Origin: Bin5 sp034428435 | Lineage (GTDB): Bacteria > Chloroflexota > Anaerolineae > Caldilineales > Caldilineaceae | Assembly (NCBI GenBank): GCA_034428435.1 | Contig: DAOUHY010000429.1 | Span: 1-16,132, forward strand | Direction of reading: 5' to 3' | Length of the DNA: 16,132 nucleotides | Part shown: one piece after another, positions 1-6,629 of the stretch | How the letters are laid out: each line of letters begins with the position of its first letter | How positions within the stretch are numbered: the first letter of the stretch is position 1 | Notes under the pieces: model-generated | Seen by the model: only the letters and a program-made list of their open reading frames with translations | Databases searched by the model: none | What the model was told of the DNA's origin: nothing | Made by a program: the position numbers and the translations under genes

Positions 1-290
1 TCCCTGCCCTCCCCCATACGCGTCACCCCCTCCTTCCCCCTGTAATCCCCCTGTAGGGGCAGGCCTTGTGCCTGCCCTCCCCCCATACGCGCCACCCTCC
101 CCATCCCCCCATCAACCCCCTGTAGGGGCAGGCCTCGCACCTGCCCTCCCCCCATACGCGCCACCCTCTCCTTCCCCCTGTAATCCTCCTGTAGGGGCAG
201 GCCTTGTGCCTGCCCACCCCCCATACGCGCCACTCTCTCCTTCCCCCCCTTCAACCTCCGGCAGGAACAGGCCTCGTACCTGCTCCATCT
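1..290. repeat. Tandem array of ~69-bp hairpin repeats
   Basis: About four units, with partial sequence at the left edge, begin near 52, 121, 190 and 260, so the period is 69-70 bp. Each unit carries TGTAGGGGCAGGCC followed by a C-rich spacer with CATACGCGCCAC. The core is an inverted repeat: GGGCAGGC (57-64) with GCCTGCCC (70-77), and the same at 195-202 and 208-215. Unit 2 keeps 7 bp (126-132 with 140-146). The last unit is degenerate (264-286, one internal mismatch). The open frames here on both strands come from the repeat itself and show no gene signals. The array probably continues left of the window. Confidence 0.85.
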
Positions 291-331
291 CACTCCAAAA
301 CTGGGCTTCAACCCGCTTTACCCTCGCCATT

Positions 332-360
332 TTGACACCCGCTGCTATCTCTTCTATAAT
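332..360 (+). promoter_or_regulatory. Consensus sigma-70 promoter for efp
   Basis: TTGACA at 332-337 and TATAAT at 355-360 match the housekeeping consensus exactly with the optimal 17-bp spacing. Transcription should start near 367, leaving a leader of about 40 nt before the EF-P start codon. It lies just outside the repeat array. Confidence 0.85.
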
Positions 361-407
361 CCGTCGCGATTCAGAACCGAAATCACTGAAACGGGAAAGC
401 AAAAGAG

Positions 408-968
408 ATGGCTGAAGTTCAACAGTTACGCAGGGGAAACATCTACGAAGAAAGCAGTCAACTTTGGCGGGTGCTCGATTTCCAGCACATCAAAATGGCC
501 CGCGGCGGCGCAACCATTCGGCTCAAGGTACGCAACCTCCGCTCTGGCGCCACCATCGAAAAAACCTATAACAGCGGCGCTCGCGTTGACGACATCCGTC
601 TCGATTCACGCGACGTCGAATACCTCTATACCGATGGTGATCTCTATCACTTCATGGATACCGAGACCTTCGAACAGGTCGCCTTGGCCAAAGACGCATT
701 GGAAGGCATCGTTCAATTCCTCAAAGACAATACCGTCGTCGAATTGGAATCCTTCGAAGGTGAGCCGATCAGTGTCAACCTGCCGACAACGATCGATCTT
801 GAAGTTGTGTGGGCAGAAATGGCTGTCGCCGGAGATACCGCCAACGCCCCGACCAAAGAAGTGGAGGTGGAAACCGGCTTCCGGCTGAACGTGCCCATGT
901 TCGTCAAAGAAGGCGACACCGTTCGCATCGACACTCGCGACGGGCGCTACGTTACACGCGTGCAATAA
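408..968 (+). CDS. efp: Translation elongation factor P
   Basis: EF-P binds between the P and E sites of ribosomes stalled on polyproline and promotes peptide-bond formation. The 186-residue product has the usual length and three-domain layout: an N-terminal KOW-like domain (about 1-64), an OB domain with YLYTDGDLYHFMDTETFEQ (about 73-91), and a C-terminal domain ending in VPMFVKEGDTVRIDTRDGRY. The tip of the first domain reads HIKMARGGA, placing Arg32 where Escherichia coli has the modified Lys34. In Pseudomonas-type EF-P an arginine here is rhamnosylated by EarP; no EarP is in the window. The ATG at 408 follows a weak purine-rich site. The gene has its own consensus promoter and is followed by a tRNA on the same strand. 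Confidence 0.97.
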   Translation: MAEVQQLRRGNIYEESSQLWRVLDFQHIKMARGGATIRLKVRNLRSGATIEKTYNSGARVDDIRLDSRDVEYLYTDGDLYHFMDTETFEQVALAKDALEGIVQFLKDNTVVELESFEGEPISVNLPTTIDLEVVWAEMAVAGDTANAPTKEVEVETGFRLNVPMFVKEGDTVRIDTRDGRYVTRVQ

Positions 969-985
969 AGACCGCATTGCGCGGG

Positions 986-1009
986 CCGTCAGATTTGCCC
1001 CACTGACGG
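986..1009 (+). other. Hairpin between efp and tRNA-Thr
   Basis: CCGTCAG (986-992) pairs perfectly with CTGACGG (1003-1009) around a 10-nt loop, 18 nt after the EF-P stop codon. There is no T-tract, so it is at best a weak terminator or mRNA 3'-end stabiliser. Confidence 0.4.
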
Positions 1010-1024
1010 ACGGTACGCTATAGT
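995..1024 (+). promoter_or_regulatory. Possible promoter for tRNA-Thr
   Basis: TTGCCC (995-1000) and TATAGT (1019-1024) are spaced by 18 bp, 14 nt before the tRNA. The -35 is weak and overlaps the loop of the upstream hairpin. Read-through from efp is the alternative. Confidence 0.4.
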
Positions 1025-1037
1025 GTGGAGACGGTTT

Positions 1038-1110
1038 GCCGTTGTAGCTCAGTCGGTAGAGCGACGCTCTCGTAAAGCGTAGGTCGTCGGTTCGAGTCCG
1101 ACCAACGGCT
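1038..1110 (+). tRNA. tRNA-Thr (anticodon CGU)
   Basis: A complete 73-nt cloverleaf. Acceptor GCCGTTG pairs with CAACGGC, the D arm is GCTC/GAGC, the anticodon stem is ACGCT/AGCGT with loop CTCGTAA, and the T arm is GTCGG/CCGAC with loop TTCGAGT. The anticodon at 1071-1073 is CGT, decoding ACG threonine codons. The discriminator base is T. The CCA tail is not encoded. Confidence 0.96.
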
Positions 1111-1118
1111 CAAACAAA

Positions 1119-1144
1119 AAAGCCCCGCCGCCAGGCGGGGCTTT
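1119..1144. terminator. Bidirectional intrinsic terminator
   Basis: AGCCCCGCC (1121-1129) pairs perfectly with GGCGGGGCT (1134-1142) around the loop GCCA. An A-run lies on the left (1116-1120) and TTT, then a T-rich stretch, on the right. It sits between the tRNA (+) and the converging ATPase gene (-, stop at 1163), so it can end both transcripts. Confidence 0.88.
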
Positions 1145-1162
1145 CCTTTCTTCCTCATCTCC

Positions 1163-2773
1163 CTACTGCTTTTCCGGGCTCACACCGGCCATCAGCAGCC
1201 CCAACTCCTCCGCGCTCGCCTCGCTTCGGTCCAGGACATCCATGATCTGCCCTTCAAAGATCACAGCGATTCGGTCGCAAAGTGCCAGCAGTTCATCCAG
1301 GTCTTCCGATATCAGCAGCGTGGCCATTCCCGTGTCCCGCTGTTCCAGCAGCTGCTGATATATATATTCGATCGCGCCGATGTCGATGCCCCGAGTCGGT
1401 TGGGCGGCAACCAACACCTTGGGCCGCCGCGAGAGCTCGCGTGCCAGGATCAACCGCTGGATATTTCCGCCCGATAGGTTCCTGGTCATTGTACGTATAT
1501 CCGGCGTCTTTATATAGAAATCCTGTATCATCTGCCGGCTGTATCGGGCAATATAATCAAATGCCAAAAAGATACCGTTGCTGAATTTATCACTTGTATG
1601 TTCTTGCAACACGAGATTCTCTGATACGGCAAAATCGCGCACGATCCCGTCGTGCATCCGCTCTTCAGGTATGTAAGCCAGCCCGCTCTCTGTACGGCGC
1701 GCCGTCGTCCAATCGGTAACCGGCGTGCCGTCCATCTCCACACTCCCGCCGCTGATCGGGCGCAAACCCGCTATGACTTCGGCAAGCTCCCTCTGCCCAT
1801 TGCCGCTGATACCCGCCACCCCCAGAATCTCGCCGGACTGGACAGAAAGAGATACGCCGCGCAGAGCCGGTTGCCCCGTTACGTCATGCGCTTGGACATC
1901 CTTCAGACGCAACCGCACTTCGCCCGCATCCATCTCTTCCTCGCGGGCCCTCTCCAGCATAACGTCGCGCCCCACCATCATGCGCGCCAACTCCTGACGG
2001 GTCATCTCCTCAGTCGGAACCGTCCCGACTAGCCGCCCTGAACGTAGAACCGTAATGCGATCACTGATCGCCAGGACCTCCCGCAGCTTATGGCTGATCA
2101 ATACCAGGCTGTACCCGTTGTCCTTCATGTAACCTAGCGTGACGAATAGTTCATCGACCTCCTGCGGCGTCAGCACCGCCGTCGGCTCATCCAGAATCAA
2201 CATCATCGCGCCTCGGTAAAGGGCCTTCATAATCTCGACCCGCTGCCGCTCGCCGACTGAGAGCGTCCAGACGGGCGCCCTCGGGTCGATCTGCAACCCG
2301 TACGCCTCGCTCAGTTCGCGAATGCCCTCCTCAACACGGTCCAGATCCAGAAGCGGCTCCCTGCTGGACTTGAGCCCCAATGCCACATTCTCAGTGACGG
2401 TCAGCGTATCCACCAGCATGAAGTGCTGATGGATCATGCCTATGCCCTGGCGGATCGCGTCGGTAGGCGAATGAATCGTTACCTCGGCGCCGTCGCGCAA
2501 GATCCGCCCCTCCTCGGGCTGATACAGACCGTACAAAATCCTCATCAGTGTGGACTTGCCCGCGCCGTTCTCCCCCAGCAGCGCATGCAGTTCCCCCCTG
2601 CGCACGTCAAAATCCACGTGATCGCAGGCTAGGACACCCGGAAACCGCTTGACGATTCCGTACATCTGCACATACGGCGCGTTCAAGCGGAAGTTTACCG
2701 CTCGATGCCCGCCCGTGGGTCTGGCGATACCGTAGACTATCTGATCTTCAATCCCGCGTCGACCGGTCAACAT
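1163..2773 (-). CDS. Nucleoside/simple-sugar-type ABC importer, double ATPase subunit
   Basis: This cytoplasmic protein of 536 residues contains two fused ABC ATPase domains that drive the BMP-type importer encoded upstream. Domain 1 has Walker A GENGAGKST (67-75), Q-loop Gln116, signature LSVGERQ (171-177) and Walker B with DEPT (195-198). Domain 2 has the degenerate Walker A GISGNGQ and the signature NLSGGNIQR, the asymmetry usual for RbsA/YufO-like ATPases. The ATG at 2773 has an AAGGA site nine bases upstream (2783-2787), so the first ~36 residues before the ABC domain (which starts near MYGIVKRFPG) may be real, although relatives usually begin closer to that point. It is the last gene of the operon, 55 bp after the receptor gene and ahead of a terminator. 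Confidence 0.93.
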   Translation of the reverse strand: MLTGRRGIEDQIVYGIARPTGGHRAVNFRLNAPYVQMYGIVKRFPGVLACDHVDFDVRRGELHALLGENGAGKSTLMRILYGLYQPEEGRILRDGAEVTIHSPTDAIRQGIGMIHQHFMLVDTLTVTENVALGLKSSREPLLDLDRVEEGIRELSEAYGLQIDPRAPVWTLSVGERQRVEIMKALYRGAMMLILDEPTAVLTPQEVDELFVTLGYMKDNGYSLVLISHKLREVLAISDRITVLRSGRLVGTVPTEEMTRQELARMMVGRDVMLERAREEEMDAGEVRLRLKDVQAHDVTGQPALRGVSLSVQSGEILGVAGISGNGQRELAEVIAGLRPISGGSVEMDGTPVTDWTTARRTESGLAYIPEERMHDGIVRDFAVSENLVLQEHTSDKFSNGIFLAFDYIARYSRQMIQDFYIKTPDIRTMTRNLSGGNIQRLILARELSRRPKVLVAAQPTRGIDIGAIEYIYQQLLEQRDTGMATLLISEDLDELLALCDRIAVIFEGQIMDVLDRSEASAEELGLLMAGVSPEKQ

Positions 2774-2828
2774 GAAAAACTGTCCTTAAGCCACAGCAAC
2801 CTTTAGCAGCAGGCTACCCCTTCCCTCA

Positions 2829-3851
2829 CTATTCGTCGTCTTCCAGCAATACCGGATCGACAACGCCGCTCTTGATGTCTTCGATCGCGGCGCGGGCAGC
2901 CTCTTTCACCTCATCGGCGATCTCAATATTTTCGTTGAACTCCAAACGTAACCCGTCGTTGGCAAATGTGAGTTTGTAAGCCGTGCCGCCCAGCTCCCCT
3001 GCTTCGATCTTGGCAATCATGTCCGTTATCACGTTGGCCCAGTTGTAAATCTGATTGGTTACGACAACGTCCGGGCCCAGGGAAATCTGGTCACTCTGCG
3101 TGCCCAGCCAGGCAACGCCATTCTCGTTGGCCACGCCGATCGCCCCGACTACCTGCTGCGCCGACCCGGTCAACACGTCGGCGCCGGCCTGAATATGGAC
3201 GTGGGCAGCCTCAGCCGCCAGCGTTGTGTCGCTGAAAGAGCCTGTATAGCTTATGTTTACCTGTGCGTCAGGTTTGACATCTGTAACACCTCTTACAAAC
3301 CCGTCTATATAGAGTTTGGCGTCACCCGCTACAGGGCCGATCACACCAATTACATCGTTCTCCGACAGCATCGCAGCCACAACCCCGTTGACATACCCAC
3401 CCTCGTTGGCGACTGCCCCGTAAGCGAATACGTTCTCGATTCCCCGCTCCGCCCCCGTATCCGACGACGTGCCCCAGGCGAAACTGGTCTCAGTAAAATC
3501 GCTGGCCACCTCAAACACCGAATTGCCGTACTGTGCGCCGTGAGCGATCACCAGGTCGTATCCTTCAGCCGCATAATCTCGAATCGCCGCCGACGCATCG
3601 GTCACACGGAACATCCCTTCCGAATACGCGATCCTCAGCGCATCCTCCCCGCCCATCTCGGCTTGAACTGCAGTCAGCGAGTCGTACATCGACTGGCTCC
3701 AGGCGATATCCGTCGTGCTGCTTGGCATGACAATCGCAACCCGAAAGGGGGCTCCTGCCGCGTTGACCTCCTCGTCATCCTGGTTCGATCGACCGCAGCC
3801 GGCGAGAAGCAGCAAGAAGATCATCATTGATATTCTGATTCGTATTAGCAT
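2829..3851 (-). CDS. BMP-family substrate-binding lipoprotein
   Basis: This is the extracytoplasmic receptor of the importer. The 340-residue protein starts with a short signal peptide and the lipobox LLAG-C with Cys19, so it should be lipid-anchored. After an acidic linker come features of the basic membrane protein family (PnrA/BmpA/TmpC type), including FRVAIVMPSSTTDIAWSQS, YDLVIAHGAQYG and VIGVIGPVAGD. Characterised relatives bind purine nucleosides, but the ligand here cannot be read from sequence. The ATG at 3851 is preceded by GAGAGGGA at good spacing. It lies 47 bp after the second permease gene and 55 bp before the ATPase gene, in one leftward operon. The C-terminus is acidic (LLEDDE). 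Confidence 0.93.
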   Translation of the reverse strand: MLIRIRISMMIFLLLLAGCGRSNQDDEEVNAAGAPFRVAIVMPSSTTDIAWSQSMYDSLTAVQAEMGGEDALRIAYSEGMFRVTDASAAIRDYAAEGYDLVIAHGAQYGNSVFEVASDFTETSFAWGTSSDTGAERGIENVFAYGAVANEGGYVNGVVAAMLSENDVIGVIGPVAGDAKLYIDGFVRGVTDVKPDAQVNISYTGSFSDTTLAAEAAHVHIQAGADVLTGSAQQVVGAIGVANENGVAWLGTQSDQISLGPDVVVTNQIYNWANVITDMIAKIEAGELGGTAYKLTFANDGLRLEFNENIEIADEVKEAARAAIEDIKSGVVDPVLLEDDE

Positions 3852-3898
3852 GATTCCCTCTCTAGCGTTAGGAATCTATGGCGACGCTATCGCCTATG

Positions 3899-4831
3899 TT
3901 ACTCGCCGCGCTCGTACGACCTGGCCAGAGCCGCCGGCCTCTGAATCTGTCGCGCCGTAAAGGCAAGCACCACGATTGTCATTATGTATGGCATCATTAC
4001 AGCTATTTCTGATGGGACCGGAATGGCCAGCGCCTGCACCCATAGCTGCAAAGCGTTGACCAGGCTGAACAGCAACGAGCCTCCCAGCACGCCTATTGTG
4101 CGCCAGCTGCCAAAGTAAACCAGTGCAACCGCAATAAATCCAAGTCCGTTTGTCATGTTCTCCTGAAAAACGTTCTGCAGACCAATACTCAGCGATGCCC
4201 CCGCAACTGCCGCCAGAGCACCTCCAATCATCAGTGTCGTGTAGCGCACACCATTGACACTGACACCCAGTGTGTCGGCTGCCTCCGGGTTGTGCCCGAC
4301 CGCCCGAATCTTCAGGCCCAGTGTCGTCCTGTTGATCACAAACCAGGATACCGGCACCATCAGGTAGGCGAGATACACCAGCGCATTGTGATTGAACAAA
4401 ATGTGCCCGATTCCCGGAATATCGGACAGAAACGGGATGGCCAACTGTCGAAAGCCGCTTACCCCTTCCACCGAACCAATCAGCGTCTTGAAGAGCAGGC
4501 TGCTCAATCCCAGTCCAAATAGATAGAGTCCAATGCCGCTGATGCCTTGCAGCGACTGCATCGTCACACTCACGAAGGCTTTCAGCAACCCCATCAACAT
4601 GCCTATCGCAATTGCAGCCAGCACCCCCACCCACAGATTATGCCCTTCGAATACGACGTAAAAGGCGAAAAAAGCCCCCATCAGCATGATGCCGTCTACG
4701 CCCAGATTCAAGACCCCCGAACGCTGACCAAACGTCTCCCCCAATGACGCGAAAAGATAGGGCGTCGCCAACCGTACACAACTGTGCAGGATTCCAATCA
4801 GCGTGGATATCGTAAACAGTTCGTCAAACAT
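3899..4831 (-). CDS. BMP-type ABC importer permease (second, YufQ-like)
   Basis: This inner-membrane permease of 310 residues belongs to the branched-chain/ribose-type permease family (BPD_transp_2). It contains GVLNLGVDGIMLMGAFFAF, GLKIRAVGHNPEAADTLGVSV and GFIAVALVYFGSW, signatures of nucleoside-importer permeases, and about eight to ten hydrophobic segments. The chosen start is ATG 4831 (MFDELFTIS), where the family similarity begins; the Shine-Dalgarno site is poor. A GTG at 4900 would add 23 residues that look unlike a membrane protein. It lies between the first permease gene and the receptor gene and probably forms a heterodimer with the first permease. Confidence 0.92.
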   Translation of the reverse strand: MFDELFTISTLIGILHSCVRLATPYLFASLGETFGQRSGVLNLGVDGIMLMGAFFAFYVVFEGHNLWVGVLAAIAIGMLMGLLKAFVSVTMQSLQGISGIGLYLFGLGLSSLLFKTLIGSVEGVSGFRQLAIPFLSDIPGIGHILFNHNALVYLAYLMVPVSWFVINRTTLGLKIRAVGHNPEAADTLGVSVNGVRYTTLMIGGALAAVAGASLSIGLQNVFQENMTNGLGFIAVALVYFGSWRTIGVLGGSLLFSLVNALQLWVQALAIPVPSEIAVMMPYIMTIVVLAFTARQIQRPAALARSYERGE

Positions 4832-4950
4832 GTTGGCATCATCTGGTGAATGCTGCGGTACATGCCTTCCCCACACCAGCAGTGTGGCCCGGCACTGCAC
4901 CGTCTAGTCTACTCACTTCAAACGCTGGAAGCGTGCAAGACCCTCTTTCC

Positions 4951-6075
4951 TCACTCCTCAGTACTCTCTTCTCGCTTCTCACCTTCCACCACCAGCGGCT
5001 CGTCAGACCCATCATCCCCAACCCGTCGCCGCGTCCGCCGTCTCACATACAGATCGCTGGAAACGACGAAGAGTACCACGAGGCCCTGTAAGGCGATGGC
5101 CAGTGCACTGGGAACCTGCACGGCCCGCTGCATCTTGTCCGCGCCAACCAGCAGCGCACCGAACAGCGCCGAGGCCGGTATCGCCCCCAATGGGTGTAGT
5201 TTGCCAAACAGCGCCGCTACTATCCCGCTGAAACCGTAGCCGCCGCTCAACCCCTCAAGCATGCGATGATGAACCCCCATCACCTCCACCGCCCCTGCCA
5301 ACCCGCACAGCATCCCGCTCAATGCCAGCGACAGCGTGACATACTTGGGTACAGGAATACCCGCATAGCGGGAAGCATTGGGATTCAGGCCTACGGCTCG
5401 GATGCGATAGCCAATCGTCGTACGCCAGAGGAGGAAATAGACCGCGAGAGCCAGGAGAACGGCCAGTATTGCGCCGCTGTGGAAAAGTGTGCGCGGCACC
5501 AACCGCGGCAGCCAGATAGACTCCGGCAAAGCTGCACTTTGCGGGATGCTCGTGCCGGCCGCGACATGCTCCGGATCCAGCATCGGCCCGCGCAGCAGAA
5601 AATTCATCAGGCGCAGCGCAATCTGGTTCATCATCACCGTGGTGAGAATCTCGTTTACGCCCAGACGCGCCTTCAGCAGGCCGGGAATGCCGCCCCAAAT
5701 GAGCCCCGCTGCTGCACCGCTAACCAGCGTAAGAGGCAACAAAATCAAGGCCGGCAGACTGCTGAACCCCACCCCAAATGCAGTGGCAGCCAGCGCGCCG
5801 ACAACGATCTGCCCTTCGCCCCCGATATTGATCACGCCGCCCCGAAAAGCAATACATATGCCCAGACCTACCAGCAACAGTGGCGTGGCCTTGGTCAGGG
5901 TCTGCGTGATGCCGCTCACGTTGCCCAGCGCACCCTGTATCCGAGCGCTATAGGCTTCAATAGGGTCGGTGCCTAACAGCAAAAGCAGCAAGACGCCCAC
6001 CACCAGCGCGATCACCATCGCCAGCACCGGCAGCAACACATCGATCAGCTTGGCTAAATATAAGCGGGTATTCAT
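4951..6075 (-). CDS. BMP-type ABC importer permease (first, YufP-like)
   Basis: This inner-membrane permease of 374 residues is the first gene of the importer operon. It has an N-terminal hydrophobic segment (about 10-35), FRGGVINIGGEGQIVVGALAA, GVNEILTTVMMNQIAL, GYRIRAVGLNPNASRYAGI and GYGFSGIVAALFGKLHPLGAIP, all typical of nucleoside-importer permeases. The last ~35 residues are hydrophilic, Arg-rich then Glu-rich, and coincide with a purine-rich low-complexity stretch on the coding strand, so the tail may be a recent extension. The ATG at 6075 has AAAGG directly against it, too close for an efficient Shine-Dalgarno site; translation may be coupled to a short upstream ORF ending 7 nt earlier. 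Confidence 0.92.
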   Translation of the reverse strand: MNTRLYLAKLIDVLLPVLAMVIALVVGVLLLLLLGTDPIEAYSARIQGALGNVSGITQTLTKATPLLLVGLGICIAFRGGVINIGGEGQIVVGALAATAFGVGFSSLPALILLPLTLVSGAAAGLIWGGIPGLLKARLGVNEILTTVMMNQIALRLMNFLLRGPMLDPEHVAAGTSIPQSAALPESIWLPRLVPRTLFHSGAILAVLLALAVYFLLWRTTIGYRIRAVGLNPNASRYAGIPVPKYVTLSLALSGMLCGLAGAVEVMGVHHRMLEGLSGGYGFSGIVAALFGKLHPLGAIPASALFGALLVGADKMQRAVQVPSALAIALQGLVVLFVVSSDLYVRRRTRRRVGDDGSDEPLVVEGEKREESTEE

Positions 6076-6082
6076 CCTTTAC

Positions 6083-6157
6083 TCAACAGCGCGTTGCCAG
6101 TGCGCTCTGGAAATTGTCCGCCATACGCTCTGCCGCCACGTTGCGTACAAATGCCAT
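6083..6157 (-). CDS. Possible 24-residue leader ORF
   Basis: On the - strand an ATG at 6157 opens 24 codons (beginning MAFVRNVAAERMADN) and stops with TGA at 6083-6085, seven bases before the permease start. It lies inside the transcript predicted from the extended -10 promoter at 6178-6186. Its ATG is part of the inverted repeat TGCCAT-TACG-ATGGCA (6152-6167), which could form a small hairpin hiding the start. No homolog is recognised. It could be a coupling or leader peptide, or chance; the evidence is position and arrangement only. Confidence 0.3.
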   Translation of the reverse strand: MAFVRNVAAERMADNFQSALATRC

Positions 6158-6177
6158 CGTAATGGCAGATTCCAACG

Positions 6178-6186
6178 ATTATAGCA
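6178..6186 (-). promoter_or_regulatory. Extended -10 promoter of the BMP importer operon
   Basis: The - strand reads TGCTATAAT, a perfect extended -10 element (TGnTATAAT). A clear -35 at 17 bp is missing, as is common with extended -10 promoters. The start would fall near 6171, giving a ~95-nt leader before the permease ATG at 6075. Confidence 0.6.
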
Positions 6187-6210
6187 CCATTTGTTCAATT
6201 CAAATAGTGC
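6184..6210. promoter_or_regulatory. 27-bp dyad, candidate operator
   Basis: GCACCATTTG (6184-6193) and CAAATAGTGC (6201-6210) are inverted repeats matching at 9 of 10 positions around a 7-bp spacer. The dyad overlaps the extended -10 element and occupies the spacer/-35 region, where a repressor would block transcription. Alternatively, its RNA hairpin could end the cupin transcript, but no T-tract follows. Confidence 0.5.
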
Positions 6211-6235
6211 TCTTATTCTGATTTGTGTCGGATGT

Positions 6236-6598
6236 TCAAGAATCTGGATACAGAATTGCAGGCGCGGCACGGGCAAAAACTGCAATGAGGCGTACCGCCG
6301 TCTCACCCACATTGCGGACTTCGTGAAGGACGCCCTCCGGGACAAACACCGTCGTATCGGCTCCCACCTGGTGGCGTTCTTCACCCAGGATGACTTCGAC
6401 TTCACCGCTGAGAAAAGTCAGGCTCTCCTCACAATCGTGGTAGTGCAGCGGGATAACCCCGCCGGGAGGCATATACTGTTCCCACAGCTCCATCTGCGTC
6501 GCGCCGCAAGTGCGCGCAGTAATTATGCGTGCGCCGGGAATCTTACTGCGCGTGTTTATGGGGTCGTAATCTTCGTGCGAGTGTGGAAGAACGGTCAT
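6236..6598 (-). CDS. Small single-domain cupin protein
   Basis: A 120-residue beta-barrel cupin. Motif 1 spans GGVIPLHYHDCEESLTFLSGE with candidate metal ligands His52, His54 and Glu57/Glu58. Motif 2 is VPEGVLHEVRN with His92. Such proteins can be metal-dependent isomerases, dioxygenases or sugar-binding sensors; nothing here fixes the reaction. The length fits a minimal cupin. The gene lies 31 bp after the methyltransferase-like gene on the same strand, so the two are probably cotranscribed. The importer operon downstream appears to have its own promoter. Confidence 0.88.
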   Translation of the reverse strand: MTVLPHSHEDYDPINTRSKIPGARIITARTCGATQMELWEQYMPPGGVIPLHYHDCEESLTFLSGEVEVILGEERHQVGADTTVFVPEGVLHEVRNVGETAVRLIAVFARAAPAILYPDS

Positions 6599-6629
6599 CG
6601 ATTTACAATACCTCTACAAACTCCGACTT

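Noticed and set aside
1..290. CRISPR array
   Set aside because: Units are contiguous ~69-bp repeats with similar rather than unique spacer sequence, and no cas genes are nearby.
68..415. Proline-rich 115-codon frame upstream of efp
   Set aside because: It is generated by the tandem repeat, overlaps the efp promoter and has no ribosome-binding site.
3894..4634. 246-codon - strand frame overlapping the second permease
   Set aside because: It is the same DNA in another frame, Cys/Trp/Gly-rich, with no membrane segments; the permease frame has the family motifs.
5266..5976. 236-codon + strand frame
   Set aside because: It is antisense to the first permease, Gln/Arg/His-rich and without family features.
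6079..6405. 108-codon - strand frame spanning the cupin end and the importer promoter
   Set aside because: It crosses the cupin stop and the promoter region, is Arg/Trp-rich and lacks a start signal.
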